Assembly (NCBI GenBank): GCA_036523395.1 | Contig: DATDEH010000053.1 | Coordinates: 1-64,000, forward strand | DNA: 64,000 bases | Reading direction: 5' to 3' | DNA from: Candidatus Limnocylindria bacterium | GTDB taxonomy: Bacteria > Chloroflexota > Limnocylindria > P2-11E | In this document: positions 43,336-51,895 of the stretch, one piece after another | How positions within the stretch are numbered: the first letter of the stretch is position 1 | Layout: each line of letters begins with the position of its first letter | Made by a program: the position numbers and the translations under genes | Notes under the pieces: generated by a model | Told to the model about the DNA's origin: nothing | Databases searched by the model: none | What the model saw: only the letters and a program-made list of their open reading frames with translations

Positions 43336-45243
43336 CTAGCGGTTGCCCGCCGCCTGTGACACGAGCGCGCCTCGCTCCGAGCCCACACTTGGCGCGTGCA
43401 GCGCCGCGCCGATGAAGGTCGCGTAGCTCGACAGCACCTGGAGGTGGGGCTCGCCGTACTCACGACGCCGCGTGGTGACGAGCACAAGGACCCCGGCGAC
43501 CACTTCTGCGACGCCGGGGATCGGGACGACGATCGCGCCCTTCGCATCGGGGACGGCGCGGATCACCGCGCCGTTCGTCAGGTCCCACGAGATGGACGCG
43601 TGCCGTTGCAGTTGAGCCCGCACGAGCTCGCCAGCGGTCTCCCGCTGGCCGACCGTTGTCCGCGCCGCGCCCGTCGCCGCGACAAGCTCGAGGCCGCCGC
43701 CGGGGACCGTGGCGTACAGCAGGGCGGCATCTCCGGGAACGATCTCCAGCGCGCCCTCTGCGAGGAGCCGCAACACGTCGGGCGTCGGACCGGCCGCCAG
43801 CGCCAGCGCGACCTCGGCAAGGGCGCCGAGCCGTCGGCCGTGCGCATCGAATCGGCCTCGCACGAGGCGCATCGCGCCGAAGCCGGCGCCGATGCCCATG
43901 AGGACGAGCGCGCCCACGCCGTTGCCGCCGACCCGGATCACCGGCTCTCCGATCGGATGGTCCGTCCCGGCCCAGAGCGCGAAGTTCGCGGCGACCGCGA
44001 GGAACGCGGCAACGACGCCGAGCTCCGGCCCAAAGAGCGCACCGGCCACCGCCACGGGCGCGATCGACAGCACCGCGGCGCTCGCGCCGAAGATCGGCTC
44101 GGCGATGAGGAACGCGGCCGCGTACGCGACGAGCAGGATCGCGATGACCGTGATCGCTCGCCGGCGCCGTGCGAGAACGCTGAACGCGCCGCGCGAAACG
44201 CCCCGTGCGGTCAGGACGATGCGCGCGTTCGCCCGCTCCGGAGGCGTGTCTCGCTGTGGTCTCGCGACGCGGCGGATCTCGGCCAGCAGCGTCGCGAGGG
44301 GCGTGTCCTTTGGAACGAACGCAGTCACGCCGTTCGCGAGCGCAAGGTCGCGGATGCCCTCGTCGAGCGTGAACATGACCACCGCGGTGTCAGACGACTC
44401 GTTATGAAGGCGCGTCGCCACATCGAGTCCGCGCAGGCCCGGCATCCGATGATCCAGGACGACGACGTCCGGATCGAGCTGGCGAATAAGGCTCAGTGCC
44501 TCGTTGCCATCGGTCGCGATGCCCACGGTGACGAGGTCGTCACTCGTCGCGATCGCGCTGCGCAGTCCTTCACGCACCATCGGATTGTCGTCGGCGATCA
44601 CCAGGCGTATCTGCCTCCGCGCCGCACCGCTGTCGGCGGGCACCTCGCGCGCGCGCTGTTGACGTGCGGCGGCGCGTTCGACGTCCTCCCGCTTCGCGAA
44701 GCCGAGCTCGACCAGGAGCGCACCGATTGGTACACGACGGCCCTGACGGAGGCGCTGTTCCGCGAGCGCGCGCTCGAGCTGCGCCGGCTGGATCGCGCCC
44801 GCATCGACGAGGAACAGGCCGAGACCGGGGTCGGGTGTGGGTTGATCGAGAACGATCTTCAGCATCCGGACGAGATCGAGGGGGCCGAACGGCTTCACGA
44901 TGTACGCGGTCGCGCCGACCGCGCTCGCGAAGGCGCGGCTCTCCGGATCGTCGCGCGCGGTCAGCATGACGACGCGAATGTCGCGGGTCTCCGGCGCGCT
45001 GCGAAGCTCGCGACACACGACGAAGCCGTCACGCTCGTGCTCTCCGAAAGCGACGTCGAGAAGAACGATCTCAGGCTGCTCCGCGCGCGCAACGACGAGC
45101 GTTTCGCCCGGCGTCGAGGCCTCGACGACACGCCAGCCCTGCGCCATGAGCGTTACTCGCACCAGGGCGCGGACCGCCGCGTGGTCGTCCGCGATGAGCA
45201 CGCTGGGGCCGCGCACGTCCGAGGTTCTTGCCGCATCGCTCAT
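43336..45243 (-). CDS. Dual-receiver membrane signalling protein (REC - MshEN-like - REC - TM - GAF)
   Basis: Unusual 635-residue protein. REC1 spans about 14-135 with phospho-Asp63 (IVLLDVAF) and Lys117. Residues about 140-196 look like a T2SSE/MshEN-type N-terminal domain (LFLVDAGAIQPAQLERALAEQ). REC2 spans about 213-330 with Asp264 (VVVLDHRMPG) and Lys312. A membrane part (about 363-458) has three hydrophobic spans. It ends with a GAF-like domain (about 470-620). No kinase, cyclase, EAL/GGDEF or DNA-binding domain follows. So two phospho-acceptors feed a membrane sensor with no visible output. Confidence 0.72.
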   Translation of the reverse strand: MSDAARTSDVRGPSVLIADDHAAVRALVRVTLMAQGWRVVEASTPGETLVVARAEQPEIVLLDVAFGEHERDGFVVCRELRSAPETRDIRVVMLTARDDPESRAFASAVGATAYIVKPFGPLDLVRMLKIVLDQPTPDPGLGLFLVDAGAIQPAQLERALAEQRLRQGRRVPIGALLVELGFAKREDVERAAARQQRAREVPADSGAARRQIRLVIADDNPMVREGLRSAIATSDDLVTVGIATDGNEALSLIRQLDPDVVVLDHRMPGLRGLDVATRLHNESSDTAVVMFTLDEGIRDLALANGVTAFVPKDTPLATLLAEIRRVARPQRDTPPERANARIVLTARGVSRGAFSVLARRRRAITVIAILLVAYAAAFLIAEPIFGASAAVLSIAPVAVAGALFGPELGVVAAFLAVAANFALWAGTDHPIGEPVIRVGGNGVGALVLMGIGAGFGAMRLVRGRFDAHGRRLGALAEVALALAAGPTPDVLRLLAEGALEIVPGDAALLYATVPGGGLELVAATGAARTTVGQRETAGELVRAQLQRHASISWDLTNGAVIRAVPDAKGAIVVPIPGVAEVVAGVLVLVTTRRREYGEPHLQVLSSYATFIGAALHAPSVGSERGALVSQAAGNR

Positions 45244-45410
45244 TACGAGAACTCTTGGGCATATGGCAACCCGTGGTCAAGCATGACTTTAATGGGTCGC
45301 CGAACGAATGCGACCCGAGGGCGTTAGAGCGGATGGCGATCCTCAGCGCGGAAGGCGATACGACGGATCGGTAATGGCGGAACTCATACGCGACCCGTAG
45401 CCGCTGCACA
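45244..45410. other. Upstream region of the dual-receiver gene
   Basis: 167 bases without a gene. It contains a TTGACC (minus strand, about 45277-45282) but no well-spaced -10 element, and ATCGGTAATGGCG at 45367-45379, which recurs with one change (ATCGGTAATGACG) at 52619-52631 in another regulatory gap. Otherwise nothing is seen. Confidence 0.35.
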
Positions 45411-45730
45411 CTATTTCCTCAGACGACACCACATCGATCGCGAGGCCGCCGATCGCGAGGGGATAGCGGAGCGGGATCCCGAGGAACTTGTGGAAGTACG
45501 GAGCCGGCCGCGCGCCCCGGTTATAAGAGGTGTGGATTGCGCGTGACGACCCACAGCGCGGTCCCGTTGAATCCGGCGTACAGCATCAAGTGCCAGATGG
45601 TGAAGAAGCCGCCGAGCGCGCCGTTCTGCAGATTGATGTGATTCCAACCATCGAGGAAGAGCCCCATCACGAGAAGGCTCGCGAGCAGGCTGGTGACGAG
45701 GTCCTCGCGCCAGATCGCTTTTGCTCCCAC
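45411..45730 (-). pseudogene. Remnant of a membrane protein gene
   Basis: From GTG 45730, behind GAGGAGGG at 7 bases, a 69-residue frame encodes two membrane spans with the DGWNH and GGFFTIWHLMLYAGF motifs found at the N-terminus of larger membrane proteins in related bacteria (recollection, not searched). A stop at 45521 interrupts it. The following 110 bases encode a sensible-looking tail in another frame (APYFHKFLGIPLRYPLAIGG), which supports truncation with an internal deletion. The alternative is a genuine small two-span protein. Confidence 0.5.
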
Positions 45731-45834
45731 GCTGGTCCCTCCTCTGTCGCAGGTGCGGAGGCTATACCGCAGCAAGACGGCGCTCGCGTGCGCCGGCGAA
45801 CACAGTCACGGCAGTCCTCGTTGCGCTACTGACG

Positions 45835-46475
45835 CTAGCGATCACCCGGGGGCGTCGGGAACCGCGGGCGAAGTCCGGCTTGCATTTTGGCGATGTTCCT
45901 CCGGACATACAGACCCTGGAGCAGCAACGCGACGACGAAGCCCAGTGCACCTACTGCGAGGATCGCCGATGCGGCCCCTTCGATACGGAGCGTGGCGAGC
46001 GCGACGATGACCCCAACGAGCACGGCATTCAGGACCATCACCACCGTGCCTGTGCCCGAGAGTATCTGCAGAAACCAGAAGGGCACGCCGCCGCCAGGCT
46101 GGACGCCCATCGTGATGCGCATGCCCATGCGGATCGTCGTGAGCGCTCATCACGAAGTAACGTTCGACGTCGGGTGCGAGCTCCAGATACGCCGCCCGGA
46201 TGCGATTCATGCCGATCACACAGAGCGCCTCGTGGTAATTCGCCGTGCCGAGGCGGATCGCTGTGGCAACACCGATGAGCAGCACGACAGGCAGGATCCG
46301 CGCGGCTGAACGACTCGTTCCAGGCGAGCGAGCGCGACGCGAGCAGGCTCCAGTGCTCGGTCGACAAGATCTGGAGCCGGATCGCTGGCGACACGCCATC
46401 GGTGATCGTTGCCCCGCTCGCCGGAACGGGAGCCGGCTCCGCGCCGATCCCAGGTGCGCGTTCGAAGGACATCAT
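45835..46475 (-). pseudogene. Frameshifted membrane protein gene
   Basis: Three reading frames line up into one protein. The N-terminal part from ATG 46475 or 46472 (ILSTEHWSLLASRSLAWNESFS) runs to about 46300. A second frame then gives ARILPVVLLIGVATAIRLGTANYHEAL and GMNRIRAAYLELAPDVERYF to about 46130. A third frame gives MGVQPGGGVPFWFLQILSGTG and two more spans to 45835. The joins occur at NESFSRA and at SAHDDP. The first join also seems to have lost one membrane span, so a deletion as well as a frameshift is likely. Each part alone is too short to function. Confidence 0.7.
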
Positions 46476-46497
46476 GCGGACCTCGCTTCCAGCCGGG

Positions 46498-47415
46498 TCA
46501 GCGACCGTACCCGACCGGCAAAAGGATGTCACCCCGCGTCGTCAGGTAATAGACCTGCCAGCCGTAATAGCCACGGTATGCGTCGGGCTCGGCGAGCATG
46601 ACCTCGGCGTACGCGGTCACAGCGCGCACGTAACGCTGTGAGTTGTTGTAGCGGAAGAGCGCGTTCGCCATGTTGGCCGGCGCTCCGTTCGCTTTGAGGT
46701 AACGCGCAGCCGCGCGGATCGCATCGCGGTCCGAGTTCACGTCACCTTGGCCGTACGCGGCCCACGTGCCGGGCATGAACTGCATCGGCCCCTGCGCGCC
46801 CGCGACAGACGTGCCGCGGATCCGGCCCATGCGCGTCTCGACAAGATGGATCGACGCGAGATATGCCCAGGGGACTCCGAACTCGGTCTCCGCCTCGCGA
46901 TAGAAGCGAGCCAGGTCGGCGAGAGGCGCCGGATCGACGATGCGCCACGCGGTCGGCAGATCGGGACCGGGAACGACCGTCGCACGCAGCTCCGACGTGG
47001 CATCGAGATTCGTGGTGACGACGCCGCGGATCGCGGCGGGGACGGCTGCGAGGAATCCCTCGCGCCACTCGGGCCGCGCCGAGATGGTGCGATAGATGCG
47101 CTGCTGCAGATGGCCCGTCCACGTCAGCTCCGCACCGGTCACCTTGCTGTCACGGATCGCACGCTCAGCGCCCGCGATCTGCGCGGCGATCGCGACCGGG
47201 TCGGCCGCGACCGGCGGAGGTTCCTCGCGCGGGGTCGGCGTCGGCTGCGGACTTGGCGTCGACGTCGGCGTGCCGGCCGCGGACGCATCCGGCGCCGTGG
47301 TGGCTAGCGCGCTCGGCGATGCGGACGGCGCGCCGCTCCGAACAGCGCAGGCGCTTGCGAGCACCACAGCGGACGCGATGGCAAGAGTCCGGCTGATGCG
47401 GGATGTCAGCGCCAC
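46498..47415 (-). CDS. Lytic transglycosylase-like lipoprotein (SLT domain)
   Basis: Secreted protein of 305 residues from GTG 47415; the open frame further upstream overlaps a degraded plus-strand gene and looks non-coding. The signal peptide ends in the lipobox LASAC, then a Ser/Pro/Thr linker. A helical region follows (about 75-190), and the SLT/GH23 domain has the catalytic Glu in HLVETRMGRIRG and the conserved GAQGPMQFMPGTWAAYG. It would cut the glycan strand between MurNAc and GlcNAc. The start is uncertain because the GGAGG is 13 bases away. Confidence 0.84.
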   Translation of the reverse strand: MALTSRISRTLAIASAVVLASACAVRSGAPSASPSALATTAPDASAAGTPTSTPSPQPTPTPREEPPPVAADPVAIAAQIAGAERAIRDSKVTGAELTWTGHLQQRIYRTISARPEWREGFLAAVPAAIRGVVTTNLDATSELRATVVPGPDLPTAWRIVDPAPLADLARFYREAETEFGVPWAYLASIHLVETRMGRIRGTSVAGAQGPMQFMPGTWAAYGQGDVNSDRDAIRAAARYLKANGAPANMANALFRYNNSQRYVRAVTAYAEVMLAEPDAYRGYYGWQVYYLTTRGDILLPVGYGR

Positions 47416-47515
47416 TCGATCGATGCGACCTCCACGGGTTCGGGTATGTCTTTGAGCGTAAGGCTGCGCATCTCGCTGGGGTACGTCGTCTTCGCCGCCG
47501 CGAGAGTGCCGGCGC

Positions 47516-48185
47516 TCCTGGAACGCGTACACCGACAACCGCAGCCACATCGCGCACAACGCGCTGGCCGCAGCCGGTGTCTGGGACGCCAAACAGACCC
47601 GCGGACCTGGCCTCATCGACGTCGTGAAAGACATCCTCAGTGTCGGCACAGCGGTCGCACTGGGGCGCATGTCGGACTTCTCATTTCCTGCGAACAAATT
47701 CGTCAGGGCATTCGAGGCGGGCAACGAGCGCCCGATCGACAGCGCGGCCACTGGCTTCGGGGATCACGATGTCGTGCGCACGCTGAACGAGGGCTGGCTG
47801 AGCACCGGCCCCGGTGCCCTGATCGTCACGTACCCGATGCACGACGCGACGCGCAAACCAGATGTTCGCGCCCGGCCGCGATCCGTTCCTGTTCTCAGTG
47901 CCGAGGGTGTGGGACAAGGAAGAGAAATTCAAGATGCTCACCCGCAACGCGAGCCCGAGCCTCACGGATCTTGGCGCGAACCTGTCGCGGTTCCGCGACC
48001 GCTACGCCCAGATCCTTTCCGGCCAGCAAGACGTCAGCGAAGAGCTCGCGGCGGTCGGCGGCGAGGACAGCGAGCAGGCCTTCCCGCTGTTCTACGAGCG
48101 CTTCTACCAGTTCATCGCGCGGCAGCTCGAGAGGACCAACGCTCTCATCGTCGATCACGCGCGCTTCATCGATGCAGGCCCGTGA
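47516..48185 (+). pseudogene. Broken gene of unknown family
   Basis: Coding-like sequence without a usable start. The first frame (SWNAYTDNRSHIAHNAL to about 47855) continues convincingly with ALGRMSDFSFPANKFVRAF and HDVVRTLNEGWLSTGPG. A +1 shift near 47855-47862 is needed to go on with FAPGRDPFLFSVPRVWD and AFPLFYERFYQFIARQLE to a TGA at 48185. Upstream, the frame closes at a stop at 47459 and no ATG/GTG/TTG with a ribosome site precedes the domain, so the 5' part is missing too. I do not recognise the family. Confidence 0.6.
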
Positions 48186-48487
48186 CGCGAACTTCGGCGT
48201 GGCCTGCGGGTGCCCCAGCGCTTCAGTGCGTTGATGGTCGGGCGAAGCTCGCGGCCGCGATCGGTGAGCGTGTACTCCACCCGCGGAGGTACCTCGGCGT
48301 AGATCGTGCGTGAGACGAGGCCCGCCGCCTCGAGCTCGCGCAGCCGCGCCGTGACCATCTTTGGATTGGCGTGAACGAGCGAACGTTCTATCTCGGTGAA
48401 TCGACGCGGACCGTTGAGAAGATCGCGGATGATGAGCAGCGTCCACTTGTGTCCAACAACAGCGAGTGCGCTCGCGAGCTCATCCAT
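48155..48487 (-). CDS. HxlR family transcriptional regulator
   Basis: Winged-helix regulator of 110 residues. The HxlR core is clear: VVGHKWTLLIIRDLLNGPRRFTEIER, VTARLRELEAAGLVSRTIYAEVPPRVEYTLT. The usual N-terminal Cys-containing extension is absent, so a redox- or aldehyde-sensing Cys cannot be assigned. The 3' end overlaps the degraded gene by about 30 bases. Divergent from the SnoaL-like gene, with a strong AT-rich palindrome between them, so it probably controls that gene and itself. Confidence 0.87.
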   Translation of the reverse strand: MDELASALAVVGHKWTLLIIRDLLNGPRRFTEIERSLVHANPKMVTARLRELEAAGLVSRTIYAEVPPRVEYTLTDRGRELRPTINALKRWGTRRPRRSSRHGPASMKRA

Positions 48488-48490
48488 CGG

Positions 48491-48529
48491 GTACTTACTT
48501 TATTGTTACTTACTTGCTATTTGCAAGTA
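48491..48529. promoter_or_regulatory. Probable HxlR operator
   Basis: The 77-base gap between the HxlR gene and the SnoaL-like gene is strikingly AT-rich for this genome. It holds an inverted repeat TACTTGC-TATTT-GCAAGTA (48511-48529) and a direct repeat TACTTACTT at 48492 and, as TTACTTACTT, at about 48506. HxlR proteins bind such near-palindromes in divergent promoters. The position fits autoregulation plus control of the neighbour. Confidence 0.6.
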
Positions 48530-48564
48530 TTGCGAGTAGGGTTGACGCAGAAAGAAGGGCATCT

Positions 48565-49047
48565 ATGACGCTCACACAAGACAAACCGATCGTCGCTCAG
48601 AACGGCACGAACAACGGCGGCATCAACAACGCCGCAGCCAACACCGCGACGATCAAGCAATGGGTCTCAGCCATGGTCAAGGGCGACCTCGACAAGGCTC
48701 CGTACGCTGAGGACGCCGAGACCTCCGACCCGAGCGGCAAGTACAAGGGCAAGGCGCAGATCCTCCAGTCACTCAAGGTCTGGAAGACGGCGTTCCCTCA
48801 GGGCACCGCAGAAGTCACGAACCAGATCGCACAGGGCGACCAGGTCGCTTCCGAGGTCGTCTTCAAGGCGACGCAGACCGGCCCGCTCGTCGCATCGACG
48901 GGAACGATCCCGGCGACGAACAAGCCGATCGTTCTCAAGACCATGGTGATCAGCTCGTTCCGCAACGGCCTGATCCAGCGCGAGCGTACCTACTTCGATC
49001 AGGTCGACCTGATGAAGCAGCTCGGCATCACGCAGCCCAAGCCGTAA
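48565..49047 (+). CDS. SnoaL-like/NTF2-fold ester cyclase family protein
   Basis: Protein of 160 residues from ATG 48565, with AAAGAAGGG upstream. After an Asn/Thr-rich N-terminal tail (about 1-25), it has ATIKQWVSAMVKGDLDKAPYAEDAE, the first helix and strand of the SnoaL fold, and ends with LIQRERTYFDQVDLMKQLGI. The N-terminal tail is short and low-complexity (QNGTNNGG). Members are often catalytic cyclases or uncharacterised stress proteins. Divergent from HxlR, which likely regulates it. Followed by a strong terminator. Confidence 0.82.
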   Translation: MTLTQDKPIVAQNGTNNGGINNAAANTATIKQWVSAMVKGDLDKAPYAEDAETSDPSGKYKGKAQILQSLKVWKTAFPQGTAEVTNQIAQGDQVASEVVFKATQTGPLVASTGTIPATNKPIVLKTMVISSFRNGLIQRERTYFDQVDLMKQLGITQPKP

Positions 49048-49070
49048 CTCAACCTCGTGGCAGGGCGAAA

Positions 49071-49093
49071 GGAGCACCCGATAAGGGTGCTCC
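49071..49093. terminator. Strong intrinsic terminator hairpin
   Basis: Perfect 9-base inverted repeat GGAGCACCC/GGGTGCTCC with a 5-base loop, followed by TTCG. It lies between the SnoaL gene and the convergent histidine kinase gene and probably serves both. Confidence 0.8.
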
Positions 49094-49105
49094 TTCGTCG
49101 TTGCG

Positions 49106-50290
49106 CTACTGAGTACCGGCGCCTCCGGGCCGCGGTCTGGCGCCCGCGAGCGGCAGTGCGAAAACGAACGTACTGCCGGCGCTCGATGTGGCTTCCAGCC
49201 ACATACGACCACCGTGACGCTCGGCGAGACGCTTGCTGATGTGCAGGCCCAGGCCGTTTCCGGGAACGTCGCGCGTCCTCGACGTGCGGTAGAACGGCGT
49301 GAACAGCAGGTCGCGCTCATCTTCGGGCACGCCAACGCCGTGGTCCGAGACCCGGACCTGCGCCTCGTTCCGTTCGATCGTGAGCAGGACCTCGATCGGA
49401 TCCGCCGGTCCGCTGTATTTCGCGGCGTTGCTGAGGAGGTTGTCCAGGATCTGCGCGATCCGCGCCGGGTCACCAAGCACGCGCACCGCGTCGGGAGGCC
49501 GCTCGAAGCTGATCCGCGGAGTCGCGCCGTATTCGAACCGACCGATCGCCTCCACCACCACGCTCGCGAGATCAAGTGGGACGACCTTGAGGCTGAGGCC
49601 GTTGGACGTGATCCGCGAGTGATCCAGGAGCCCGGCGATCAGCTGCGCCATCCGCTCCGTCTGCGCGATCGCGATGTCGATCGCCTCGCGCTCCTTCTCC
49701 GGGTCCTGCCCGATGTGCCGGCGCGCCCGCTGCGCTTGTCCCCGGATCACGGTGAGGGGAGCGCGCAGCTCGTGGACGACGACCTCAAGGAGATCGGTCT
49801 CCGGCCAGTCGGACGCGAGCCGGCCGACATCCGGGAACACCGTGATCTCGGCGGCCGCGCTGTTGGATGGCGGCGCTGCTTTCTCGTCGGTCGCCGCCGG
49901 ACCATCGATGGCGCTCCTCACCATCGCGAGGAATTCCTCGACGACGAAAGGCTTGCTCACGAACCCCGCGAACCGCGCGTCGCGGCTGCGTCGCGACGTA
50001 CCGGCCTCAGCCTCTGCCAGAGCCGCCCCATCGGCCGTGAACATCAACACAGGCAAGGTCGGATGGGCTCGACGGATGGCGGCGGCGTCCGACCAGGTGC
50101 GACTCTCGCCGGTGGCGTTTAGCTCGCCGTCGATGATCACGCACCGCGGCTGCCACCGGTCGACGGCGGCGCCGATGAGCGCGTGATCGGCAATGGTGAC
50201 GGGACGATAGCCGGCCTCGGTGAGCAGATCGCCGACGAGCGCGCTCAGTCCGGCGTCGTCCTCGACGACAAGAACGCTTTCTGGCTTCAT
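49106..50290 (-). CDS. Receiver-histidine kinase fusion
   Basis: Soluble protein of 394 residues from ATG 50290, with GGGAGGAAG upstream. A REC domain comes first (1-125; phospho-Asp54 in VIIDGEL, Lys113). Then HisKA at about 165-230 with phospho-His173 (VVHELRAPLTVIRG), then HATPase_c with DNLLSNAAKYSGPADP, DHGVGVP and GNGLGLHISK. No transmembrane span, so it takes its signal through its own receiver or a partner. It lies downstream of the OmpR-type regulator gene on the same strand, 143 bases away; the two may form a cascade. Confidence 0.88.
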   Translation of the reverse strand: MKPESVLVVEDDAGLSALVGDLLTEAGYRPVTIADHALIGAAVDRWQPRCVIIDGELNATGESRTWSDAAAIRRAHPTLPVLMFTADGAALAEAEAGTSRRSRDARFAGFVSKPFVVEEFLAMVRSAIDGPAATDEKAAPPSNSAAAEITVFPDVGRLASDWPETDLLEVVVHELRAPLTVIRGQAQRARRHIGQDPEKEREAIDIAIAQTERMAQLIAGLLDHSRITSNGLSLKVVPLDLASVVVEAIGRFEYGATPRISFERPPDAVRVLGDPARIAQILDNLLSNAAKYSGPADPIEVLLTIERNEAQVRVSDHGVGVPEDERDLLFTPFYRTSRTRDVPGNGLGLHISKRLAERHGGRMWLEATSSAGSTFVFALPLAGARPRPGGAGTQ

Positions 50291-50433
50291 CGCTTCCTCC
50301 CGCCGTTTCCCCCCACGGCCTGCCGACGACCCGTCTCGGCAGCCAGGACAAGGTCGCACGCGGGTGCGATCGGCGCATGACGATTTCGTAACGCCACGCG
50401 CGGCTTGACCCCGGCCCGGGCAGGAAAGCCAGA

Positions 50434-51189
50434 CTAGACCGGGCCGTTCGCCTTCGTGCCCGTCCCCGGAACGAACCGATACCCGCTCCCGGGAACGGTC
50501 TCGATGTATCGCGGCTTGTGCCAGTCGTTCTGCAGCTTTGCGCGCAGAGCGCGAACGTGCCGGTCAACCACGTTGCTTTCGATCACAAAGTCGGTGCCCC
50601 AGAGCGCGTCGAGGATCTGCTCACGCGTCAGCACGCTTCCCGCGTTCGCGGCGAGCAGGTACAGCAGCGCCTGCTCGAGCGACGTGAGATGCAGCTCGTG
50701 ATCGCCGGCGAGGACTTTCCGGTTGAGCACGTCGATCTCGAGATCGCCGACACGCAGGCGCGGCACGAGCTCCCCGGCCTTGCCGTGCGTCCGGCGGATG
50801 ACCGCGCGGGCGCGCGCGACCAGATCGTCCGGAACGAATGGCACGGCGATGTAGTCGTCGGCACCGCGCTCGAAGGCGTCGAGCTTTCCACGAAGGTCGC
50901 TTCGGCGGGTCAGTGCGATGACGCCGATCGGCCCACCGGACCGCGCGTCGTCGATGAGCTGGATACCCGCGCCTGCCTCGAGGTCGATGTCGAGAAGAAG
51001 GAGGTGCGGCTTCCATTCGGAGATCGCAGCCCTGGCGGCTTCGACGCTCGACTCCGCGCGCCGGAGATAGCCTCCGTGGCGCAGGGTCAGGTCGATGGTG
51101 TTCGCGAGCGCCCGGTCTTCGATCACCAGGAGCACGCGCACAGCACGCTCGGCGTCCTTCGTGGCAGGTGCGGCCGGCCTAGACGCCAT
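50434..51189 (-). CDS. OmpR-family response regulator with atypical receiver
   Basis: Protein of 251 residues from ATG 51189 behind AAAGGAG. The receiver (about 17-130) has phospho-Asp67 (LLLLDIDL) and Thr94, but the acidic pair is ED and the conserved Lys before Pro-Phe is Val116 (DDYIAVPF), so normal phosphorylation may be impaired. The C-terminal winged helix is standard: HLTSLEQALLYLLAANAGSV, LTREQILDALWG, VVDRHVRALRAKL and ETVPGSGYRF. It probably regulates genes near the REC-histidine kinase gene downstream. Confidence 0.87.
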   Translation of the reverse strand: MASRPAAPATKDAERAVRVLLVIEDRALANTIDLTLRHGGYLRRAESSVEAARAAISEWKPHLLLLDIDLEAGAGIQLIDDARSGGPIGVIALTRRSDLRGKLDAFERGADDYIAVPFVPDDLVARARAVIRRTHGKAGELVPRLRVGDLEIDVLNRKVLAGDHELHLTSLEQALLYLLAANAGSVLTREQILDALWGTDFVIESNVVDRHVRALRAKLQNDWHKPRYIETVPGSGYRFVPGTGTKANGPV

Positions 51190-51271
51190 CCGCTCTCCTT
51201 TTACTCCGAACCATGGTCCAAAGCTATTGCAGTTGTCGATGACGCTTCGCAATATTGTCCTCGATTTGGCA

Positions 51272-51895
51272 ATGCCTAACTTGAATAGAAGTGCAATTTC
51301 GACCACCGGCCGGCCGGCATCGATCCGGGAGCGCGGCGACAGCTTTCGGCGCCTCCTGGATGGGCAGAGGCGACGTTCGCGGAGCGCGGCTACAACGCCG
51401 CGACGATCCATGACATCTGTGCGCGCGCCGGCGTAGGGATCGGGACCTTTTACACGCACTTCGGGCGCAAGTCGGAGCTGCTCCGCCAGGTGATGGTCGT
51501 CCGCGCGCCGGTCCTGTCGCGGATCCTCACCACGAAGGACCTTGGGGATAAGGAATCACTCGCCGCCGGTCTTCGCAAGACCGTCGACGACCCACGTTCG
51601 GTCGGTCTGTGGCGGGCCTGGTACGACGCCGTGCTGCAGGAAAGCGACATCGCGCGGTTCCACACGGACTGGCGCCGCGCGGTCCGCGATGAGCTCACCG
51701 CCATGATCGATCAGGCGCGTGCAACGAAGCCGAGGCAGGGCCGTTTGATGGATACGAAAGTTCGTCGCGTGGACGATGATGACGCTCGCGCGCGAGCTCG
51801 CCATCCATGACCGCACGGGCGGTGCGGCAGATGTCGAGACCGCTGCCGAGCTCATTTCCCAGCTCGTTCCCGGACCCGCGCCCACAAGCGCTTAG
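51272..51895 (+). pseudogene. TetR-family regulator gene with two compensating frameshifts
   Basis: The TetR helix-turn-helix is unmistakable: AEATFAERGYNAATIHDICA, then GVGIGTFYTHFGRKSELL. The protein must be read in three pieces. From ATG 51272 the first frame gives RPASIRERGDSFRRLLD. One base is missing near 51360, so the HTH and ligand domain lie in the next frame (to about 51762). A second indel near 51763-51768 returns to the first frame for WTMMTLARELAIHDRTGG to TAG 51895. The two indels cancel. It is divergent from the OmpR-type gene; 82 AT-rich bases with CAATATTG (51250-51257) lie between. Confidence 0.8.

Noticed and set aside
43396-45327. 643-codon plus-strand frame across the dual-receiver gene
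   Set aside because: Charged random-looking protein without any motif; the minus-strand protein has clear receiver domains.
46498-47751. Longer transglycosylase starting near 47751
   Set aside because: The extra 112 residues lack coding character and precede the lipoprotein signal peptide.
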